From: Corallococcus sp. CA053C
Lineage (GTDB): Bacteria; Myxococcota; Myxococcia; Myxococcales; Myxococcaceae
Reading direction: 5' to 3'
DNA: 41,595 nucleotides
NCBI RefSeq assembly: GCF_003611675.1
Contig: NZ_RAWA01000034.1
Coordinates: forward strand, 1-41,595
In this document: positions 10,201-19,575 of the stretch, in pieces
Layout: each line of letters begins with the position of its first letter
Position numbering within the stretch: the stretch's first letter is position 1
The notes under the pieces: model-generated
Seen by the model: only the letters and a program-made list of their open reading frames with translations
Told to the model about the DNA's origin: nothing
Databases searched by the model: none
Translations under genes and position numbers: made by a program

Positions 10201-10545
10201 ACCCAATCGTATTCCCTTCACATGCTCTTTTTTAACTGTCTCGCGATTTTCTTGATAGGCACTCCAGTCCAAAACCAGCCCGGGCACAGAGTGTATTTTC
10301 CTGATTGGGTTTCGACGAATGTCAATGTGCTTCAATTTCTTGAGCTTTACAATTCGACTTGTCAGCTCTGAAATTCGATTCCCTTCTAACCGGAGTTCCT
10401 CCAGACACTCGGCTCGCTCAGCATCGAAGACCTCATCCGGTATCACCTCAATGTTTGACCAACTCAGGTCCAAATATTTCGAAAAAGACTTGAGCCTATT
10501 ATCGACTCTGCGCTGCCTCACAGGCATTCCCTTTGTCATTATCAT
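7288..10545 (-). CDS. LRR-Roc-COR-TIR (ROCO family) protein, putative NADase effector
   Basis: This 1085-residue protein has leucine-rich repeats (about 25-360), a Roc GTPase domain (about 388-560), a COR dimerisation region (about 565-860) and a C-terminal TIR domain (about 898-1080). The GTPase motifs are GEPGAGKTS (397-405, K403), WDFGGQE (458-464) and NEKQD (514-518). The COR end carries a Cys cluster, C811-C817-C819-C822, typical of bacterial COR proteins and possibly zinc-binding. The TIR opens with VFVSYAW and has Glu974 in the SPSC-FEL motif, the position of the catalytic Glu of TIR NADases. By family logic, the repeats sense, the GTPase switches and the TIR depletes NAD. The DNA is far poorer in G+C than its neighbours, pointing to horizontal transfer. 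The ATG is preceded by GAAGGCGA; an ATG two codons later is equally placed. Function is inferred from domains only. Confidence 0.93.
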   Translation of the reverse strand: MIMTKGMPVRQRRVDNRLKSFSKYLDLSWSNIEVIPDEVFDAERAECLEELRLEGNRISELTSRIVKLKKLKHIDIRRNPIRKIHSVPGLVLDWSAYQENRETVKKEHVKGIRLGPYFKDAVHELGSFPRLEIVDFGQDESGIDFLPAEIDRALDVLLGDQPHIKNLSLFHVGLVQVPAAVSKFKSLERLDLIGNQINSLPSELAALENLRDLAVSDTGIGFIPDWVFDFSELETLGVGYNKIRNIPRAIGRLSNLRSFVVNDNFISDLPMAMAKNSNLKWVHLNNNLFKRMPAVLFELKQLQSLSIASSGEERSISWIYGHVPIVGAKRRRGRIREVGADILSLADLSELNVSGQPIQTPPEEVVAQGVGAIKNYWRQRAEVGTDYLCEAKLIIVGEPGAGKTSLANKILKPEYELRPEEKSTEGIDVLRWSFPASIRPRSGASPVPFVRDFHVNIWDFGGQEIYHSTHQFFLTRRSVYVLVSDSRKEDTDFYYWLSVVELLSEGSPIIVVMNEKQDRRRDMDEAGVRGRFPGLREVMAANLNGNRGLEDVVRTVRHHLEGLPHIGEALPTTWRRVREALERDTRNYISLDEYLRICEGHGFTRHEDKIQLGGYLHDLGICVHFQDDPVLKGIVILKPKWGTDAVYRVLDDSVVLSRKGRFSSGDLGRIWSEPEYAPVHHELLQLMMRFRLCYRLEGGGTYIAPQLLGSAAPSPESRPAGGVVVKYEYEFMPKGIVTRLIVGLHQLIADQSLVWRSGVVLERDGVRCEIVEEYARRQISVRVFGAYPRELMAIVDNEILRIHGGFRKLRCKTLVPCRCSICARSVSPEMYVFDVLRRFARDGRGIQCQLSYELVDARSLIEETLPGRQGGVEEIVERVSGAAMAPRVSSVGGVMSDVVLREVFVSYAWGGESEEVVDGLERAFLGKNIKLLRDKNEVGYRDSIREFMRRLGRGRYVVVVVGKKYLESPSCMFELTELASSEDFRGRIFPVLLPDAGVFSPVGVIDYVKYWEEKIRELDLKLKEVESTDLGWIQEEISFYRRVRVAMARIAGILRDMNARSVESHRSSSYREIVSAIETRSGGAD

Positions 10546-10614
10546 TCGCCTTCAATCGGTTTGAAACCAGCGCGAAACTCGCATCTATTTTTCGATAGAC
10601 GGCTGGATTTTGTT

Positions 10615-11757
10615 CTACGGGCACTTCGCCACGCCACCGTCCGTGGCCGCCGCCACCACCCGGGCACACGCAGCCTGCACCGTGGCCGGATCCTTCAGCT
10701 CACGCGCCAGCCGCGCCGTGGCCAACTGCAACTCCACGTCCTTCGCATGCCCGGGCTCCGCGCCCAGGCTCGTAAGAATCCGCAGCGCGTCCGGCTTGCG
10801 CCCCAGCGTCGTCAGCAGGCCCGCGACCTCCTGCATCTCCCCCACGTCCGAGCCCGACACCGTGTCCAACGCCTTCTGCAGCTCCCCCTCCGCCGCCGCG
10901 CGGTTCTCGGCCGCCAGGTGCGCGCGCGCGATGGCCACGTGCACGGTGGCGCGGTCCTTCACGCGCAGGGACTCACCCCAGGCCGCCAGCGCCTCTTCAC
11001 GCTTGCCGAGCTTGAGCTGGATCTCCCCCACCAGCTCCCACAGCGTCGGATCCTTGGGCGACTTCTTCGCGGCCTCCTGGTACGCCGTGGCCGCTTCCGT
11101 CAGGTGGCCCGCACGCACCTCCGCGTCCCCCAGCGTGGTCAGCATCTCCGGCGTGCGCAGGCCCTGCGTCGTCGCCTTGCGCAACAGCGCGAGCACGTCC
11201 TCCTGTCGCCCCTGCTTCGTCAGCACGTCCACCGCTCGCAGCGTCAGGTCGGCCTTCGACACGTCCGGCGCGACCTCCGCGGCCTGCATGAACTGGCGCA
11301 CCGCTTCGTCGTGTTCGCCGCGCTCCTCCGCCAGCTCTCCCAGCTGCTCCAGCGCGTTGAAGTCGCGCGGATGCAGCGCCAGGGCCTTCTGGAGCGATTT
11401 CTGCGCCTCCTCCGGCTTGCCGAGCTGCGCCTGGATGAAACCCAGCCGGCTCCAGTTCGTGGAGCGCTTGGGGTCCAATCGCAGCGCGACCTCGAACTCC
11501 TTCGCTGCTTCCTCCAGCCGGCTCATGGAGAGCAGCACCTCACCCCTCGCGGCGGGCAGGCGCGGATCCGCCGGCATCAGGGCCTTCATCTCGTCGAAGG
11601 TCTTGAGCGCGGCGTCGAAGTTCCCCTGGAGGTACTCGGAGTTGCCCCGGATGTAGAGCCCCTCCGCCTGGTCCTTCGGATCCAACTTCGGCGTTTCGGT
11701 GCAGGCCCCCGAGGCCAGCAGGGCAAGGAGCGGCAGGGCACGCAGGCGCGAGGACAT
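10615..11757 (-). CDS. TPR-repeat lipoprotein
   Basis: A 380-residue protein with a lipoprotein signal (MSSRLRALPLLALLASGAC, lipidated Cys19), followed by tandem tetratricopeptide-like helix pairs over most of the mature chain, such as GNSEYLQGNFDAALKTFDEM and LGFIQAQLGKPEEAQKSLQKAL. TPR lipoproteins act as scaffolds for envelope complexes; the partner is not identifiable here. The ATG at 11757 was chosen because it starts the signal peptide and has GGAG 6 bp upstream; the frame is open further upstream, but that part overlaps the preceding gene. It follows that envelope gene by 16 bp, so they form an operon and may cooperate. The low-G+C Roco gene begins about 70 bp downstream. Confidence 0.92.
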   Translation of the reverse strand: MSSRLRALPLLALLASGACTETPKLDPKDQAEGLYIRGNSEYLQGNFDAALKTFDEMKALMPADPRLPAARGEVLLSMSRLEEAAKEFEVALRLDPKRSTNWSRLGFIQAQLGKPEEAQKSLQKALALHPRDFNALEQLGELAEERGEHDEAVRQFMQAAEVAPDVSKADLTLRAVDVLTKQGRQEDVLALLRKATTQGLRTPEMLTTLGDAEVRAGHLTEAATAYQEAAKKSPKDPTLWELVGEIQLKLGKREEALAAWGESLRVKDRATVHVAIARAHLAAENRAAAEGELQKALDTVSGSDVGEMQEVAGLLTTLGRKPDALRILTSLGAEPGHAKDVELQLATARLARELKDPATVQAACARVVAAATDGGVAKCP

Positions 11758-11773
11758 GGAGGGCTCCAGAAGC

Positions 11774-12985
11774 TCAGAAGTGGTACGCGATGCCAGCGTT
11801 GACATCGAGGTTGAGGCCGTCACCCGCGCCGTCATCGGCGAGGCCCAGCACCGCCTGCGCGATGTTCGTTCCCAGCTCCAGCTGGAAGCCGACGTGGCCC
11901 ACCAGCAGGTACTCCAGCCCGAGGAAGCCCACGACCGACGGCAACGGGCCCGTGTTCTGGAAGATGCCGTAGTCGCCGAACGACAGCTGCACGCCCAGGC
12001 CAAAGCCCCAGTAGGGCCGCAGCGAAGAGTCCAGCCTGTGGTAGTGCCGCGCGCCCAGGATGCTGGGCAGCACGTTGAGCTTGCCGTCGCCGCCGCTGTC
12101 GCTGCTGGTGCGCACCAGCGTGAAGCCCACCTGGAGGAAGCCCTGCCATTCCGGGTGGAACCAGTAGCCCAATTCCAGGTCCAGGCCCGGGTTCAACGAG
12201 GACAGCTTGTCGATGAAGCTGTTGTTGAACCGCAACCCCAACGTCAGGCCCCCTCCCGGCGAGGAGGACGACGACGCCCCGCCCAGCAGCGGACGCGCCG
12301 TGACGGACTCCCCCTTCGACGACAGCGCGGCGATCAGCTCGTCGGCGACGGCATCGGCGGTGCGCAGCAGCTCATCCTCGCCGGAAGCCTCCGCGCGCGG
12401 CTTGGCGAGGCTGCGCCCCTGGCGCGTGTCCACGAGGCTCGCGGTGAGCAGGTACTGGCCCCCGAAGCGGTCCAACCGACCCGTGAGGATGTATTGGGCG
12501 CCGGTGAGCGAGGACAGTTCCTGCAGGCAGTCCCCCTTCTCGCACCTGGAGTCACCCAGGAGCTGCCGCTGTCGCTCGGCATCGAGCATCGTCTGGATGT
12601 CGCGCTGGGACAGCACGCGCAGCAGCGGGGACTCCGCGAGGCGGCTCGCGATGAGCGAGGTGATGCCCGGCGCGGCCTCCTTCCCCGCCGCGTTGGCCTC
12701 CAGCGGCATCACCGCCACGGACGACGGCGCGGGCTTCGCTTCGGCGGACGCGGCCGGAGACTCCGGCGCGACAGGGCTGACGGGCGCCCCCTCCTTGCTC
12801 GCATCGGGAGCAGGGACCGGCGGGGCCTCCGCCTGGGATGCGGAAGGCGGGGGGACTTCCGCGGACGGAGCCTCGGTCGGGGAAGCCACCGGTGCCGGAG
12901 TCGTCGCGTCCTGCGCGAGAGCAGGCGCGGCCAGCGACATGAGACACGAGAGGAGGAACCAGGGAGAGCGCGACACGCGCGACAC
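11774..12985 (-). CDS. Secreted TolB-like / beta-barrel envelope protein
   Basis: The GTG at 12985 was chosen because GGAGGAGGG lies just upstream and it begins a signal peptide cleaved near APALA-QD. The 403-residue product then has a Pro/Ala-rich linker (about 25-95). Next comes a domain starting SSVAVMPLEA, with a Cys-containing EKGDCLQELSSLTGAQYILTG segment, like the TolB N-terminal/CsgG-type fold common in myxobacterial envelope proteins. The last 170 residues are rich in alternating Gly/aromatic strands and end in AYHF, as in an outer-membrane barrel. Its role is unknown. It probably works with the TPR lipoprotein encoded 16 bp downstream. The barrel assignment rests on residue pattern only. 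Confidence 0.85.
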   Translation of the reverse strand: MSRVSRSPWFLLSCLMSLAAPALAQDATTPAPVASPTEAPSAEVPPPSASQAEAPPVPAPDASKEGAPVSPVAPESPAASAEAKPAPSSVAVMPLEANAAGKEAAPGITSLIASRLAESPLLRVLSQRDIQTMLDAERQRQLLGDSRCEKGDCLQELSSLTGAQYILTGRLDRFGGQYLLTASLVDTRQGRSLAKPRAEASGEDELLRTADAVADELIAALSSKGESVTARPLLGGASSSSSPGGGLTLGLRFNNSFIDKLSSLNPGLDLELGYWFHPEWQGFLQVGFTLVRTSSDSGGDGKLNVLPSILGARHYHRLDSSLRPYWGFGLGVQLSFGDYGIFQNTGPLPSVVGFLGLEYLLVGHVGFQLELGTNIAQAVLGLADDGAGDGLNLDVNAGIAYHF

Positions 12986-13069
12986 TCTACCCTCCTCCCG
13001 GCCCACGCCCAGACCCTCCCTGGCGCGGGCCCGGGGACTCCGCCGACCCAGGCCCGCCTCCCTGCTCGC

Positions 13070-13852
13070 TCAGGCCTGCTGGTTCAGCTTCGCCGTGACG
13101 GAACGCGCCGCGGCACGGGGGCTGAACCGGAGGGAGAAGGCAGACAGCCAGTTGAGGGCGCCGTGAATGGAGAGCACCTGCCCCTTCATCATCGCCGCAT
13201 AGGCATGCGCGGCCACGTCCGGGGCCTTCGCCACGCCCGGGCGCTTGAACAGCCGCGTCTCCGCGTTGCCCGCGCGCGCGGTGAACTCCGTCTGCGTGGC
13301 CCCCGGGCAGTGACACGTCACGGTCACGCCCGAGTCCTTCAGCTCGAACGCGAGCGCCTCCGAGAGCGACAGCACGAACGCCTTCGTCGCGTAGTACGTC
13401 GCCATGTAGGGCCCCGGCAGGAAGCCCGCCGTGGACGCGATGTTGAGGACGCGCCCCTGCTTCCGCTCGCGCATGGGCTGCACGAACAGGTGTGTCAGCT
13501 TCAGGAGCGCGGTGCAGTTGACCTCCACCATCTCCACCTCGCGCGCCAGGGCCTGTTCGACGAACGGCCCGGAGGAACCGAACCCCGCGTTGTTCACGAG
13601 GAAATCCACCGCGATCCCCTTCGCCTGCACCTGCGCGAAGAGTCGCTCGGGCGCGGCCGGGTCACCCAGGTCCGCCGGCATCACGTGCGCCTTCACGCCA
13701 TGCGCCTGCTCCAGCCGCGAGGCCAGCGCCTCCAGCTTCGCCACGTTGCGCGCCACGAGGATGACGTCGTGCCCGTCCTTTGTGAACAGCTCCGCGAACT
13801 GCTCCCCGAGTCCCGCCGACGCGCCGGTGATGAGCGCCACTTTTCGCGACAT
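13070..13852 (-). CDS. Short-chain dehydrogenase/reductase
   Basis: A 260-residue classical SDR enzyme that would oxidise or reduce an unknown alcohol/carbonyl with NAD(P). It shows the cofactor motif TGASAGLG (9-16), NNAG (87-90) and the catalytic triad S140, Y153, K157 (YYATK). The C-terminal end is hydrophobic (HGALNWLSAFSLRFSP), which may anchor it at the membrane as in related myxobacterial enzymes. The ATG at 13852 is preceded by GGAGG and gives a family-typical length; the open frame upstream of it is not conserved SDR sequence. It is divergent from the acyl-CoA synthetase gene with 125 bp between the starts, so the two may share a control region. Substrate cannot be told. Confidence 0.94.
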   Translation of the reverse strand: MSRKVALITGASAGLGEQFAELFTKDGHDVILVARNVAKLEALASRLEQAHGVKAHVMPADLGDPAAPERLFAQVQAKGIAVDFLVNNAGFGSSGPFVEQALAREVEMVEVNCTALLKLTHLFVQPMRERKQGRVLNIASTAGFLPGPYMATYYATKAFVLSLSEALAFELKDSGVTVTCHCPGATQTEFTARAGNAETRLFKRPGVAKAPDVAAHAYAAMMKGQVLSIHGALNWLSAFSLRFSPRAAARSVTAKLNQQA

Positions 13853-13977
13853 GGTGAACCCTCCAGGCAGCGGTATAGCAAACCCACGTCCCCACGCCCC
13901 GCCGTGAACGAAGCGGTTGCACGGGAGCAGCCGGGGCCATATCGGGAAGGTCACCCCACCCGACCCGGAGTCGCGAC

Positions 13978-15507
13978 ATGGCGCAGCCCGCCACCCTCGA
14001 TGCGCTGTGGATGCACGGACGCACGGACGACGTGGCGCTCGGCGCCCCCGGAAGGCCGGGGCTGACGTACGGCGCGCTGCGGGAGCTCATCGCGCGGACC
14101 CGCGCCAGCCTGCACGCCTGGGGACTGGGCACGGGGGACCGCATCGCGCTGGTGCTGCCCAATGGACCGGAGATGGCCGCCGCGTTCCTCGCCGTCGCGA
14201 GCACCACCACCACCGCGCCGCTCAATCCCGCGTACCGCGCGGACGAGTTCGCCTTCTACCTGGACGACCTCCAGGCCCGTGCCCTCGTCGTGCTCGAAGG
14301 CCAGGAGGGTCCGGCGCGCGAGGTCGCACGCGAGCGGAACATCCCCCTCATCGAATTGAGCCCTTCCACCGACGGGCCCGCTGGCCTCTTCACCCTCAAG
14401 TCCGACCTGCCTCGGATGAACCCGCCGCGTCGCGCGGAGGAGGCCACCGGAGGTGACGTGGCGCTGGTGCTGCACACGTCGGGCACGACGGCGCGGCCGA
14501 AGCTCGTCCCGCTGACGCACGCGAATCTCACCGCCTCCGCGCGACACATCGGCGCGCACCTGGCGCTGGGGCCTTCGGACACGTGCCTCAACATCATGCC
14601 GCTGTTCCACATCCACGGGCTCGTGGCCGCGGTGCTGGCCAGCCTGGGCGCCGGAGGCCGCGTGATGTGCACGCCGGGCTTCAACGCGCTGCGCTTCTTC
14701 TCCTGGTTCGAGGAGGTGCGCCCCACCTGGTACACGGCTGTCCCCACCATGCATCAGGCATTGGTGGAGCGCGCCCGCCGCAACGCGGAACGCCTGACGG
14801 GCCACCGCCTGCGCTTCATCCGCTCCTCGTCCGCGTCACTGCCGCCGCAGGTGATGGAGGAGGTGGAGCGCGTCTTCGGCGTGCCCGTCATCGAGAGCTA
14901 CGGCATGACCGAGGCCTCGCACCAGATGGCCTCCAACCCGCTCCCCCCACGTCCCCGGTACGCGGGCGCGGTGGGGCTCGCGGCCGGGCCCGAGGTCGCC
15001 ATCATGGACGAGGTCGGGACGTTGCTGCCTCCCGGTGCACTGGGAGAGGTCGTCATCCGGGGACCCAACGTCATGTCCGGCTACGTGAACAACCCCGAAG
15101 CCAACACGCGCGCCTTCACCCACGGGTGGTTCCGCACGGGCGACCAGGGCACGCTCGACGCGGCCGGCTACCTGCGACTCACCGGCAGGCTCAAGGAGCT
15201 GATCAATCGCGGCGGGGAGAAGGTGAGCCCGCTGGAGGTGGACACCGTGCTGTTGGATCATCCCGCCGTGCAGCAGGCCGTCACGTTCGCCCTGCCCCAC
15301 CCGAAGCTCGGCGAGGACGTGGCCGCCGCCGTCGTGCTGCGCGAAGGCATGGGCGCCACCGAGCGCGAGCTGCGCGACTTCGTGTCTTCGCGCGTGGCCG
15401 ACTTCAAGGTGCCCCGCCGCATCGTCCTCCTCACCGAGCTGCCCAAGGGGCCCACCGGCAAGGTGCAGCGCATCGGGCTCGCGGAGCGACTGGGGCTCAC
15501 GTCATGA
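13978..15507 (+). CDS. Acyl-CoA synthetase (AMP-forming), oxalyl-CoA-synthetase-like
   Basis: A 509-residue ANL-superfamily ligase activating a carboxylic acid with ATP and CoA. Motifs: P-loop-like HTSGTTARPKLVPLTHANL, adenylate-binding ESYGMTEAS, the hinge region around GWFRTGDQGTL followed by LKELINRGGEKVSP, and catalytic Lys495 in PKGPTGKVQR. The compact length and the RPKLVPLTHANL wording resemble the AAE3/Pcs60 group of oxalate-CoA ligases, but the true substrate is not provable from sequence. The stop overlaps the start of the following reductase gene (ATGA at 15504-15507), so the two are translationally coupled. The ATG has GGAG 8 bp upstream. Confidence 0.93.
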   Translation: MAQPATLDALWMHGRTDDVALGAPGRPGLTYGALRELIARTRASLHAWGLGTGDRIALVLPNGPEMAAAFLAVASTTTTAPLNPAYRADEFAFYLDDLQARALVVLEGQEGPAREVARERNIPLIELSPSTDGPAGLFTLKSDLPRMNPPRRAEEATGGDVALVLHTSGTTARPKLVPLTHANLTASARHIGAHLALGPSDTCLNIMPLFHIHGLVAAVLASLGAGGRVMCTPGFNALRFFSWFEEVRPTWYTAVPTMHQALVERARRNAERLTGHRLRFIRSSSASLPPQVMEEVERVFGVPVIESYGMTEASHQMASNPLPPRPRYAGAVGLAAGPEVAIMDEVGTLLPPGALGEVVIRGPNVMSGYVNNPEANTRAFTHGWFRTGDQGTLDAAGYLRLTGRLKELINRGGEKVSPLEVDTVLLDHPAVQQAVTFALPHPKLGEDVAAAVVLREGMGATERELRDFVSSRVADFKVPRRIVLLTELPKGPTGKVQRIGLAERLGLTS

Positions 15508-16505
15508 GGATCGCCATCTTCGGCGCGGGCGCCATCGGCGGCTTCCTCGGCGTCAAGCTGCTCCAGGCCGGCGCGGACGTCACCTTCATCGCGCGAGGGG
15601 CGCACCTGGACGCGATGCGAGCGAACGGTGTCACCCTCACGAGCGGCGGCGAGACGGTCACCGTGCGGCCGCATTGCACCGACTCACCCGACGACGCGGG
15701 GCCGCAGGACTACGTATTCCTCACGCTGAAGGCGCACGCCCTGCCCGCCGCTGCGCCGCAGATCGCACGGCTGCTGGGCCCGGAGACGGCGCTCGTCACC
15801 GGCATCAACGGCGTGCCCTACTGGTACTTCCACGGGCTCGAAGGGCCCCATGCGGGCCGCCACATCGAGAGCGTGGATCCCGGCGGCCTGCTCCTGCGCA
15901 CCCTGCCTCCGGAGCGCGTCATCGCCACGGTGGTGTACCCGGCCGCGGAGGTCGTCTCGCCCGGTGTCATCGTCCACACGTACAACGACCGGGTGACGTT
16001 GGGCGAACCGGACGGCAGCAAGAGCCCGCGCGTCCTCGCCCTCTCGCAGCTCATGATGAAGGCGGGCCTCAAGTCGCCGGTGCGCCCGCGCATCCGCGAT
16101 GAAATCTGGGTGAAGCTCTGGGGCAACCTCGCCTTCAACCCGCTGTCCGTGCTCACCGGCGCGACGTTGGACGTCCTCTCCCGCCAGCCGGACCTGCGCG
16201 CCGTGGCCCGCGCGATGATGGTGGAGGCGCAGGCCGTGGCAGAAGCGCTGGGCACCCGCTTCCTCATCGACGTGGATCAACGCATCCGGGGCGCCGCCGA
16301 AGTGGGCGCGCACAAGACGTCCATGCTCCAGGATCTGGAGCGCGGTCGCCCGATGGAGATCGACGCGCTGCTGGGGGCCGTCGTGGAGTTGGGCCAGCTC
16401 GTCGGCAAGCCCATGCCCACCGCCGAGAGCATCCTGGCCCTGGTGCGCGAGCGCGCCCGCCACGCCGGAGGCTACCCGCCCCGGGCGACGCCGGAAGCGC
16501 CTTAA
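15504..16505 (+). CDS. 2-dehydropantoate 2-reductase family protein (ApbA/PanE)
   Basis: A 333-residue NADP-dependent ketopantoate-reductase family enzyme. The Rossmann motif GAGAIGG is at residues 7-13. Lys204 in DEIWVKLWGN and Glu285 in RPMEIDAL correspond to the catalytic Lys and substrate-binding Glu of E. coli PanE. It could supply pantoate for pantothenate/CoA, but the family is broad, and the 4-bp overlap with an acyl-CoA ligase suggests a shared small-acid pathway instead. The ATG was chosen for the ATGA overlap and the conserved MRIAIFGAGAIG start. Its stop overlaps the stop of the convergent NlpD-like gene in the palindrome CTTAAG. Confidence 0.92.
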   Translation: MRIAIFGAGAIGGFLGVKLLQAGADVTFIARGAHLDAMRANGVTLTSGGETVTVRPHCTDSPDDAGPQDYVFLTLKAHALPAAAPQIARLLGPETALVTGINGVPYWYFHGLEGPHAGRHIESVDPGGLLLRTLPPERVIATVVYPAAEVVSPGVIVHTYNDRVTLGEPDGSKSPRVLALSQLMMKAGLKSPVRPRIRDEIWVKLWGNLAFNPLSVLTGATLDVLSRQPDLRAVARAMMVEAQAVAEALGTRFLIDVDQRIRGAAEVGAHKTSMLQDLERGRPMEIDALLGAVVELGQLVGKPMPTAESILALVRERARHAGGYPPRATPEAP

Positions 16506-17422
16506 GCCGGCGGCATCACGCCCAGGTACTCGAGCGGATCCACCGGCTTGCCGTCCACGCGCACCTCGAAGTGCACGTGCGGTCCGGACGTGCGGCCGGA
16601 CTCGCCCACCGTGGCGATGACCTGCTCGCGGCGCACCTTCTGCCCCGTGCGCACGCGCAGGTCCCGGTTGTGCGCGTACAGCGTGATCAGCGTGGACGAG
16701 TGCTCCACGATGACGATGAGGCCGTAGCCCTTCTGCTCACCGGCGTAGAGGACCGTGCCTTCCTGCGCCGTCTTGATGGGCGTGCCCGCGGGCGCCGCCA
16801 GGTCGATGCCGTCGTGCGGCTCGCGCCCCTTCTTGCCGAAGCGGCCATACAGCACGCCGCGCAGCGGCCAGTCGAGCAGCCCCTGCGTCGCGAGCTTCGG
16901 ACGCGACGGCGTGCCCGGACGCCCCGACACCACGCGCGCGCGGGGCGGCTCCTCGCGGCGCCCCACCACCGGCACCGAGCGGCGCGGCGTGGACACCGGC
17001 GCCTGCCCCGGCTTCGTGAGCACGAGCTCCGGCTCCTCGTCGGACAGCGGCCCCGGGTCTCCGTACTGCGGCCGTTCACCGCCCGGAATCAACAGCTCCA
17101 CGCCCACCGACAGCTCGCGCGGATCCTTGATGCCATTGGCCGCGCCCAGCTCCTCCACCGTGATGCCGTACGTCTTGGCGATGCGATACATCGTCTCGCC
17201 CGCGGCCACGCGGTGGCGCACGGCGACGAGCTCCGGCTCCTCGTGCGTGGGCCGCAGCTCGAACGACAGCGGCTTGCCCTCACCCTTCGACTCGGGCAGG
17301 GCGCCCGCGGCCTCCAGCCCGGAGGAGGACGTCGCCCGGGTGCTCGCGCAGCCGCCCATCAGCACGGCCGCGAGCAACACCCAGAGCGCCCTCCCCGCTC
17401 GGCTGGAGCCTCGCGTCTCCAA
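16502..17422 (-). CDS. LysM-M23 endopeptidase lipoprotein, NlpD-like
   Basis: Starting from the TTG 2 bp after the surE stop, the 306-residue product has a basic N-region, a hydrophobic stretch and lipobox LMGGC (Cys25). A LysM peptidoglycan-binding domain follows (about 69-113), then a Pro/Arg-rich linker and a C-terminal M23/LytM domain. The zinc ligands are visible as HDGID and HVHFEV. It either hydrolyses peptidoglycan cross-links or activates amidases for daughter-cell separation, as NlpD does. A GTG 14 codons further in has a better Shine-Dalgarno but would remove the basic N-region. The surE-nlpD neighbourhood is the same as in gammaproteobacteria, which supports the assignment. Confidence 0.92.
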   Translation of the reverse strand: METRGSSRAGRALWVLLAAVLMGGCASTRATSSSGLEAAGALPESKGEGKPLSFELRPTHEEPELVAVRHRVAAGETMYRIAKTYGITVEELGAANGIKDPRELSVGVELLIPGGERPQYGDPGPLSDEEPELVLTKPGQAPVSTPRRSVPVVGRREEPPRARVVSGRPGTPSRPKLATQGLLDWPLRGVLYGRFGKKGREPHDGIDLAAPAGTPIKTAQEGTVLYAGEQKGYGLIVIVEHSSTLITLYAHNRDLRVRTGQKVRREQVIATVGESGRTSGPHVHFEVRVDGKPVDPLEYLGVMPPA

Positions 17423-17424
17423 CC

Positions 17425-19523
<2,099 letters not shown>

Positions 19524-19575
19524 CTACGAGGCACGGCCGGAACGGGCAAGCCTGCTCGCATCCGGGTTTGCTACA

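Noticed and set aside
10546..10614. TCTAT/ATAGA hairpin after the TPR lipoprotein gene as a terminator
   Set aside because: The stem is only 5 bp, with no U-tract after it; it is too weak to call.
11758..12003. N-terminal extension of the TPR lipoprotein
   Set aside because: The extra 82 residues are Trp/Ser/Arg-rich and overlap the preceding barrel gene; the internal ATG has a ribosome binding site and a proper lipoprotein signal.
13853..13954. N-terminal extension of the short-chain dehydrogenase
   Set aside because: The conserved Rossmann start follows the internal ATG, which has GGAGG; the extension occupies the divergent promoter region.
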